The translations under genes and the position numbers were made by a program. Below are positions 58,343-64,000 of a stretch of 64,000 bases of DNA, in pieces (the first letter of the stretch is position 1; each line of letters opens with the position of its first letter). Location: NCBI GenBank assembly GCA_964385695.1, contig CAYLQA010000010.1, positions 13,579 through 77,578 on the forward strand. The letters are read 5' to 3'. The DNA is from CAYLQA01 sp964385695 (lineage in GTDB: Bacteria > Desulfobacterota > Desulfobulbia > Desulfobulbales > Desulfurivibrionaceae). The notes below the pieces were generated by a model. It searched no databases. It was not told where the DNA came from and saw nothing but the letters and a program-made list of their open reading frames with translations.

Positions 58343-60736
58343 TCAAATATCCAAATCAGCGACTTCCAGGGCATGGTTCTGAATGAACTCACGTCTGGGC
58401 TCGACCTTATCACCCATCAGGGTGGTGAACATATCATCCGCGTTTTCCGCATCCTCAATGGTGACCTGGAGCAGGGTTCTATTCTCAGGATTCATGGTGG
58501 TCTCCCAAAGCTGCTCGGGATTCATCTCACCAAGACCTTTATAGCGCTGCAGATGGCTGCCACGGAAGGACTCTGCCCGGACCACGTTGAGCAACTCCTG
58601 CCAGGTGGGTGCGGCGATGGATTTATTACCCGTTTCCACAGTGAATTCGCTGTTGAGGTACTGCTTCACCTGTGGGTATTGACGCATGGCGGAGCGGTAT
58701 TCGTTGATCAAAGGTATCTGCGGACCGATGGTCACTCGCATATGGGCCTTATCCTTGATGGCCGCATCAAACTCCCAACAACTCGGGCGCCAACGACATG
58801 GGCGGATGCTTCCCAGGATAAGTTTTTCGCTGTTCAACTGCTCCTTCAGATGCTCAACCAGCTGCTGGTCCTCAAATTGATCAGCGGAGTTGATATCGTT
58901 ATCCAGCAGAAAATGAACCATATCCTCCCAGAGGTTGATACGGGTCAGATAGACCATGAGTTTCTGATAGCCGGAAAGATGCTTCATCAGCTCTACCAAT
59001 TCCGGACCGGATATCCTTTTATCCCCCATAACCACGGTCATGTTTTGACTGGCCTGGGAAAAGAGATACTGGTTCAGAGATTGTTCATCGTCAAAATATT
59101 TTTCTTTCTTACCACGGCCGATGCGATACAGCGGTGGTTGGCCGATGTATATATTGCCGTTTTCCACCAGGGGCAGCATCTGACGATAGAAAAATGTCAG
59201 CAGCAGGGTTCTAATATGAGCCCCGTCCACGTCAGCATCGGTCATGATGATGATTTTGTGATATCTGAGTTTTTCCAACTCAAATTCATCCCGGCCAATG
59301 CCGGTACCCAGGGAGGCAATGATCTGCTTAATCTCCTCCGAACTGAGGATACGATCAAAGCGGGCCTTTTCCACGTTCATGATCTTGCCGCGCAGAGGGA
59401 GAATAGCCTGTACAGAACGATCTCTTCCCTGTTTTGCAGAACCACCGGCGGAATCACCCTCCACCAGGAATATCTCTCTTTTCTTGGGATCCTTGGACTG
59501 GCACTCGGCAAGTTTACCGGCCATCATCACATCAAGGCCGCTTCCCTTTTTACGACTTAACTCTTTGGCCCGGCGCGCCGCCTCTCTGGCTCTCAAAGCA
59601 TCAACGGCCTTGGCCAGAATACGTTTGGCTATATTGGGATTCTGCTCAAGATAGACAGAGAGTTTTTCGTTGCAGATACTGTCTACAATGGATTTGACCT
59701 CGCTATTACCAAGCTTGGTCTTGGTTTGTCCTTCAAACTGCGGATTAGGCACCCGTACGGAAACAACAGCGGTAATACCCTCGCGCACATCATCGCCACC
59801 CATCTTTTCACGAAGATTTTTGGGCACGATATCATCGCTTGCATAGCGGTTAATACACTTGGTTAATGCGGCACGAAAACCGGCCACATGGGTGCCGCCT
59901 TCCTTGGTGTGGATATTATTAACAAAGGAAAAAAGTCGCTCCGAGTAACCGTCAAAATACTGAAAACTCATCTCTACCTGAACATCATCTTTCTCGCCGG
60001 TGATAAAGATGGGCTCCGGATGAACCGCTGTTCTCTTGCGGTTGAGATATTCCACATAGGAGACAATACCGCCCTCAAAGTGATACTCATCCTCGGCTCC
60101 GGTCCTTTCATCATGCAGGATAATTTTGACGCCCTTATTTAAAAAGGCCAGTTCCCGTAAACGGGTCTGGATAATGTCATACTTAAATTCCACGGTTTCT
60201 GTGAAAATGCTTGGATCAGGCAAAAAGGTGATGGTACTTCCGCTGCTTTCCGTCTCACCTATTACCTCAAGCTCTCCTTGCTTTTCACCATATGCATATT
60301 TTTGCACATGAATTTGGCCGTTTCTCTTTATCTTTGCTTCGGCCCAGAGAGACAGGGCGTTCACAACCGAAACACCAACACCATGCAGACCGCCGGAAAC
60401 CTTGTAGGCGGAATGTTCGAATTTACCACCGGCATGGAGGGTACACATGACCAATTCAAGAGCGGAAACTCCTTCCGTGGGATGAATACCTACAGGAATA
60501 CCACGGCCGTTATCCTCAACGCTGCAGCTTCCGTCCTTATGAAAGATTACCTTAATGCGCGAACAGTATCCGGCCAGGGCCTCGTCGATACTGTTGTCTA
60601 CCACCTCGTATATCAGGTGATGCAGACCCTCTTCGGCAGTATTGCCGATGTACATGGAAGGCCGCTTCCTAACACCCTCAAGACCGGAAAGGACCTTAAT
60701 ATTTGCTGCACCGTAATTCTTTTTTTCCTCTGACAA
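58343..60736 (-). CDS. gyrB: DNA gyrase subunit B
   Basis: The 797-residue ATPase subunit has the GHKL motifs (VVDNSIDEALAGYC, DNGRGIPVG, GGLHGVGVSVVNAL), the Toprim motif EGDSAGGSAKQGRDR with PLRGKIMNVEKAR, and DADVDGAHIRTLLLTFFYR. It carries the extra segment of about 170 residues before the C-terminal YKGLGEMNPEQLWETTM, typical of Gram-negative gyrases. It follows dnaN directly, with recF missing from the usual dnaN-recF-gyrB order. Confidence 0.97.
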   Translation of the reverse strand: MSEEKKNYGAANIKVLSGLEGVRKRPSMYIGNTAEEGLHHLIYEVVDNSIDEALAGYCSRIKVIFHKDGSCSVEDNGRGIPVGIHPTEGVSALELVMCTLHAGGKFEHSAYKVSGGLHGVGVSVVNALSLWAEAKIKRNGQIHVQKYAYGEKQGELEVIGETESSGSTITFLPDPSIFTETVEFKYDIIQTRLRELAFLNKGVKIILHDERTGAEDEYHFEGGIVSYVEYLNRKRTAVHPEPIFITGEKDDVQVEMSFQYFDGYSERLFSFVNNIHTKEGGTHVAGFRAALTKCINRYASDDIVPKNLREKMGGDDVREGITAVVSVRVPNPQFEGQTKTKLGNSEVKSIVDSICNEKLSVYLEQNPNIAKRILAKAVDALRAREAARRAKELSRKKGSGLDVMMAGKLAECQSKDPKKREIFLVEGDSAGGSAKQGRDRSVQAILPLRGKIMNVEKARFDRILSSEEIKQIIASLGTGIGRDEFELEKLRYHKIIIMTDADVDGAHIRTLLLTFFYRQMLPLVENGNIYIGQPPLYRIGRGKKEKYFDDEQSLNQYLFSQASQNMTVVMGDKRISGPELVELMKHLSGYQKLMVYLTRINLWEDMVHFLLDNDINSADQFEDQQLVEHLKEQLNSEKLILGSIRPCRWRPSCWEFDAAIKDKAHMRVTIGPQIPLINEYRSAMRQYPQVKQYLNSEFTVETGNKSIAAPTWQELLNVVRAESFRGSHLQRYKGLGEMNPEQLWETTMNPENRTLLQVTIEDAENADDMFTTLMGDKVEPRREFIQNHALEVADLDI

Positions 60737-60804
60737 AGTACTTTTCCCCTTACGCTTATTGAGTTGAGAACGATTTAGGAGTGATTATTGGACTACAATC
60801 CAAT

Positions 60805-60826
60805 GCCGTGTGATCTATCACACCGC
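60805..60826 (-). repeat. dispersed short palindromic element, copy 3
   Basis: On the minus strand it reads GCGGTGTGA, TAGA, TCACACGGC, with the same arms and same G-G mismatch as copies 1 and 2, and a loop one base shorter. It starts four bases after the dnaN stop codon. Confidence 0.75.
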
Positions 60827-60830
60827 TTTA

Positions 60831-61961
60831 TTAGATCTTCATTGGCATGATGATACTGACAAAGCCGGGATCATCATCTCCCTGGAGCATACAGGGACTT
60901 TCTTCTGAATTTATAAATGCCTTTACGGTGTCACTGGACATGACACTCAGGGTATCGACAAAATATTTGCCGTTAAAACCGAGTTTAAGCTCTTCATCTT
61001 CATACTCAACAGGGATCTCATCTTTGGCGGAACCAATATCCATGCTCTGAGAGGAGAGGGTGAGCAGGTTCCCACCAATATCAAACTGCACTGCATTGTA
61101 CCTGTCTTCCGTGAAGAGATTGATCCGTTTCATGGAGTGAAGCAGCTGCTGGCGGCTTATATTCAGGTGTTTGTCGCTGTTTATGACCTGGATGATGTTT
61201 TTATAATCGGGAAAATCACCGTTCATCAAACGGATGATGATGATGGAATTTTCCGTCTTTACCACGGCCTGTTTCTCTTCAAAACCGATGGTCAGTGCAT
61301 CTGCGGTATCTGCAAATTTACGAATCTCCTGCATACCTTTTCGGGGAATGAGAATGGTGCGCTCCATATTGAGGGGGGCAAGATCCGTATCCACCACACT
61401 TTCCATCAACGAGAGACGATGTCCATCGGAGGAAACCATGCGCAGTATATTTTTTCCTTCTTTCTTATCCCGCTCTAAAAGAACACCTGTAAGATTAAAC
61501 TGACTCTCACCTTCCGCAGCCACGGAAAAGATGGTTTTGTCGATGAGATTCTTGAGCTGATCGCTTTCCAGGGAGACAATATTATTTTCATCATACTCGG
61601 GAAAGGTGGGAAATTCCTCGCTGGGCATTCCGGCCAGAGAGTAGTCCGTGGAGTCTGCCGTTATCTTGGCCCAGCTGTTCTCGCCAATCTCTACATGGAT
61701 CTGATCGGAGCTTGATTCGCGAACGATCTCAAAGAGTTTTTTGGCAGGTAGAGTGACTGTACCGTCGGTGATGACATCTGCCGGCAGGCTGTTACGTATA
61801 CCGATTTCAAGATCGGTGGCCGTAAGGATGATTGATTCTCCCTGTGCCTCAATGAGCACATTGGAGAGAATGGCGATAGTGCCCTTCTTACCGGTGACGT
61901 TTTGGATGGAGGCAAGTCCGGCTAAAAAGTCATCTCTGGAAATGTTAAATATCAGGGACAT
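60831..61961 (-). CDS. dnaN: DNA polymerase III sliding clamp (beta subunit)
   Basis: The 376-residue protein forms the ring that tethers the replicase to DNA. It begins with MSLIFNISRDDFLAGLASIQ, has three clamp domains of about 120 residues, and ends VSIIMPMKI, close to the canonical MPMRL C-terminus. gyrB follows after about 95 bases. Upstream lies the AT-rich candidate origin, rather than dnaA. Confidence 0.96.
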   Translation of the reverse strand: MSLIFNISRDDFLAGLASIQNVTGKKGTIAILSNVLIEAQGESIILTATDLEIGIRNSLPADVITDGTVTLPAKKLFEIVRESSSDQIHVEIGENSWAKITADSTDYSLAGMPSEEFPTFPEYDENNIVSLESDQLKNLIDKTIFSVAAEGESQFNLTGVLLERDKKEGKNILRMVSSDGHRLSLMESVVDTDLAPLNMERTILIPRKGMQEIRKFADTADALTIGFEEKQAVVKTENSIIIIRLMNGDFPDYKNIIQVINSDKHLNISRQQLLHSMKRINLFTEDRYNAVQFDIGGNLLTLSSQSMDIGSAKDEIPVEYEDEELKLGFNGKYFVDTLSVMSSDTVKAFINSEESPCMLQGDDDPGFVSIIMPMKI

Positions 61962-62463
61962 GATTTACATCCTTCTCTCTTAGTAGTTATTCTTTTTTCT
62001 TTTAAAAAATATTGTTGTTATTAGCCCTGTTGATTTGTTGAAATCAATGGTAACTTCTTAAAATAAAAGAATAATTTTTTAAGTTAAAAGTTTGGTATAA
62101 ACTCAGGAAAAACACTAAAAAAAAGTTATCAACACTTTTTAAAGAAGTTTCAAACAAGGTTTTTAAAAAACGTGTGGAAAAGGTGTTGATAAACGAAGAT
62201 TTGAGCAACAGAATAAAATTAGTAGTCAAAATTTTTATAACTCTCTGATTTTAAATAAAAAAATAAAAAATATTTCAGTTGCACGAAACGGCTCGAAAAA
62301 CAGTTATAAAAAGATAGTTTAAACATGCAAAAAATTCAATAATAATAAACAAAAAGGATATTTTTATTACCCTAATTTTCCGTGTTTTTTCGGCTCTTTT
62401 TTGGAAGCTGTTTTTTGCGTGACCTAAAAAAGATAAAAACAAAACATAACTCATTGAATTTTC
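61962..62463. other. AT-rich gap with DnaA-box-like sites: candidate chromosome replication origin
   Basis: This 502-bp gap is far richer in A and T than its flanks. It holds TTATCAACA at 62126-62134, its exact inverse at 62184-62192, and TTTTCCACA on the minus strand at 62173-62181, each one base away from the consensus TTATCCACA. Runs such as AAATAAAAAAATAAAAAAT at 62253 suit an unwinding element. Genes on the left (dnaN, gyrB, gyrA, gpsA, selD) run leftward and genes on the right run rightward, as expected around an origin. dnaA itself is not in the window. Confidence 0.6.
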
Positions 62464-63567
62464 ATGGTTTTAAAAAGATTAGATAAAGTTTTTAAAAATG
62501 CCTTAAAAGAAAAGGTGTTTTCCGGCGCTGCGGTAGGGGTGTGCCTGGGGCATGGAAAAAATAGAAAAATACTCAGAAAAACATATGGTTATACTTCTTT
62601 TGAGCAGGGTGTTCATAAAGATGTGAATACCTCTACCCTGTTTGATTTGGCATCTTTGACCAAACCCCTTGCCACAACTTTAGTTATCGCCGCGCTTATA
62701 AAAGAGGGAAAAATACAACTTTCCGAGCAATTAAAAGACATCCTTCCCGTTTCCCTGCCCCAAGATAAGGCCAATATAACAGTGGCCCAACTCCTCTCTC
62801 ACTCCAGCGGATTGACTGCCTATAAAAAGTATTTTGAGATCTTGCTGGCCACAGAGCATGGGAAGAGAAATAAAAAATTAGAGGAATTGCTCCTGGTCGA
62901 GCCCCTGGTCTATGAACCAGGCAGCAAATCTCTTTACAGTGATATTGGTTTCATGTTCCTCAAGTGGATTATTGAGATAAGGGGTGGTGTGGGTATAGAG
63001 GATATTGCCCGGCAAAAGGTATTTGCTCCTCTTGGCCTTGATAAAAAAATATTTTTTAGCCCGAATTTAGGAGTCATGGGTAAGGAGTCTTTTGCGGCCA
63101 CAGAGGATTGCCCTTTGCGTAAACGGGTACTCTACGGCGAGGTGAGCGATGAAAACACCTTTGCCATGGGAGGAGCGGCCGGGCACGCCGGTCTTTTCGG
63201 AACAATTGATGCTGTACTCGATTTAAGTACGCTTATTTTGGATATTTGGCAGGAAAGGGATATCCACCCCTTTGTTGATTCAAAAACCCTTCAGGGCTTT
63301 TTAAAACGGCAGGAAATACCGGGTTCGACCTGGGCCCTTGGTTTTGATACCCCATCCAAAGAACTATCCACCGGGGGCAGATATCTTTCACCTAAGAGTG
63401 TGGGCCATCTCGGTTTTACCGGCACCTCACTGTGGATAGATCCGGAAAAAGAGTTGGTCATGGTTCTGCTGACCAACCGAGTTCATCCCAGCCGCGACAA
63501 TGAGGGGATAAAGAAGTTCCGCCCCCTTTTCCACGATACGGTCATTGAAGAGTTAGGGTTGGTTTAG
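62464..63567 (+). CDS. serine hydrolase, beta-lactamase/penicillin-binding class C fold
   Basis: The 367-residue protein has the SxxK motif in ASLTKPLATT (Ser64, Lys67), a YSD motif near residue 158 in place of YxN, and HAGLFG as the third motif. There is no signal peptide: the N-terminus (VLKRLDKVFKNALKEKV) is charged, so the enzyme seems cytosolic, unlike AmpC. Family members include esterases, D-amino peptidases and EstB-like hydrolases; true beta-lactamase activity is unlikely. It is the first rightward gene after the candidate origin. Confidence 0.87.
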   Translation: MVLKRLDKVFKNALKEKVFSGAAVGVCLGHGKNRKILRKTYGYTSFEQGVHKDVNTSTLFDLASLTKPLATTLVIAALIKEGKIQLSEQLKDILPVSLPQDKANITVAQLLSHSSGLTAYKKYFEILLATEHGKRNKKLEELLLVEPLVYEPGSKSLYSDIGFMFLKWIIEIRGGVGIEDIARQKVFAPLGLDKKIFFSPNLGVMGKESFAATEDCPLRKRVLYGEVSDENTFAMGGAAGHAGLFGTIDAVLDLSTLILDIWQERDIHPFVDSKTLQGFLKRQEIPGSTWALGFDTPSKELSTGGRYLSPKSVGHLGFTGTSLWIDPEKELVMVLLTNRVHPSRDNEGIKKFRPLFHDTVIEELGLV

Positions 63568-63591
63568 ATTTTTCTATTATTCTTTTTAAAT

Positions 63592-63611
63592 TTGACCTGG
63601 GTCAATTTTTT
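63592..63611 (+). terminator. weak rho-independent terminator after the serine hydrolase gene
   Basis: TTGAC, CTGG, GTCAA is followed by TTTTTT at 63606-63611. The stem is only five pairs, so the call is tentative. Confidence 0.45.
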
Positions 63612-63683
63612 AAAGAGACTGATTAGGTATAAATACTGATGCTATTTAGTTGAGGGGGCTCAAACTAAAAGTAGGATACTACG

Positions 63684-64000
63684 ATGAAAGATAATCTTAG
63701 TCTCAGCACCAAACTTACCGCTATTCTCCTGATTTTTCTTCTGATTGGGGCTGTCAACTCCATCACCATTCTCGTTGTCGTCAAGCAGCAGCAGGCCAAT
63801 GCCCGGGCTATCAACCTGGCCGGTAGGCAACGGATGCTGACGCAAAAAATGAGCAAAGAGAGTTTCATGCTTTTAAAGAGCAATGGCTCGGATGCAAGCA
63901 AGGGTGTGCGCAATTCTTTAAAGAAGACGCAGAATCTCTTTGACACGACCTTAAACGGCTTGATGAATGGTGACCCTGCCCAAGGGTTGAAAGCGGTAAA
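63684..64000 (+). CDS. sensor or chemotaxis protein with PilJ-type N-terminal domain, partial
   Basis: The gene runs off the right edge after 105 residues. The visible part has one membrane helix (about residues 11-33) and then the PilJ pattern ARAINLAGRQRMLTQKMSKE, common at the start of methyl-accepting chemotaxis proteins and histidine kinases with type IV pili or nitrate-sensing input. AGGA lies ten bases before the ATG. Whether the rest is a chemoreceptor or a kinase cannot be seen. Confidence 0.8.
   Translation, partial: MKDNLSLSTKLTAILLIFLLIGAVNSITILVVVKQQQANARAINLAGRQRMLTQKMSKESFMLLKSNGSDASKGVRNSLKKTQNLFDTTLNGLMNGDPAQGLKAV

Noticed and set aside
62464..63567. Class C beta-lactamase (resistance gene)
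   Set aside because: It lacks a signal peptide and has YSD in place of the YxN motif; a cytosolic esterase or peptidase is more likely.

Overview
This window is chromosomal DNA from a Gram-negative bacterium with moderate to high GC content. TonB-dependent uptake, RND efflux, a periplasmic multicopper oxidase and lipoproteins imply an outer membrane. A selenocysteine-containing SelD next to a DUF3343 gene, many hybrid histidine kinases, an SpmA/SpmB-type fusion in a diderm and the overall gene mix suggest a Desulfobacterota-like organism, possibly Desulfobulbales. This placement is inference, because no rRNA or diagnostic respiratory gene is present. I saw no phage, insertion sequence, CRISPR array, tRNA or rRNA.

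Left part (1-14.4 kb): the end of an RND adaptor gene and its pump; a threonine ammonia-lyase; a three-gene signalling group (TonB-dependent receptor, YfiR-like periplasmic protein, hybrid kinase with a CHASE8-like sensor region); a membrane protein of unknown role; an SpmA/SpmB fusion; and a GAF-PAS hybrid kinase. Middle-left (14.4-24.5 kb): a peroxiredoxin with a Fur/PerR-like box, aroK-aroC-K+ channel, then a second signalling group made of a ModA-like binding protein, a 1320-residue kinase with three receiver domains, and a receiver-GGDEF protein.

Centre (24.5-36.5 kb): a carbohydrate group with an atypical starch/glycogen synthase, a coupled unknown gene, GAPDH, and a 1423-residue protein whose C-terminus is the ATP-binding and phosphohistidine half of pyruvate phosphate dikinase without the PEP/pyruvate barrel. 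Convergent to it lie an exported isoaspartyl methyltransferase and a membrane protein with an embedded spermidine-synthase-like domain. From 36.7 to 54 kb: FetAB-type iron export, an MBL-fold hydrolase, DUF523, an SDR/DUF2867 protein, a CBS protein, alanine dehydrogenase, an MFS permease, a run of SAM methyltransferases, a copper-related group (multicopper oxidase plus two SHOCT proteins) and another hybrid kinase.

Right part (53.2-64 kb): leftward genes dnaN, gyrB, gyrA, gpsA, DUF3343 and selD face away from an AT-rich 0.5-kb gap with three DnaA-box-like sites. Genes on the other side run rightward. This is a good candidate replication origin, although dnaA and recF are not beside it. selD reads through an in-frame TGA (Sec17), so its true length is 349 residues. 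Several short palindromic repeats are scattered between genes: three copies of a GCGGTGTGA...TCACACGGC element, one large palindrome, and a 7-bp tandem repeat that forms a hairpin.
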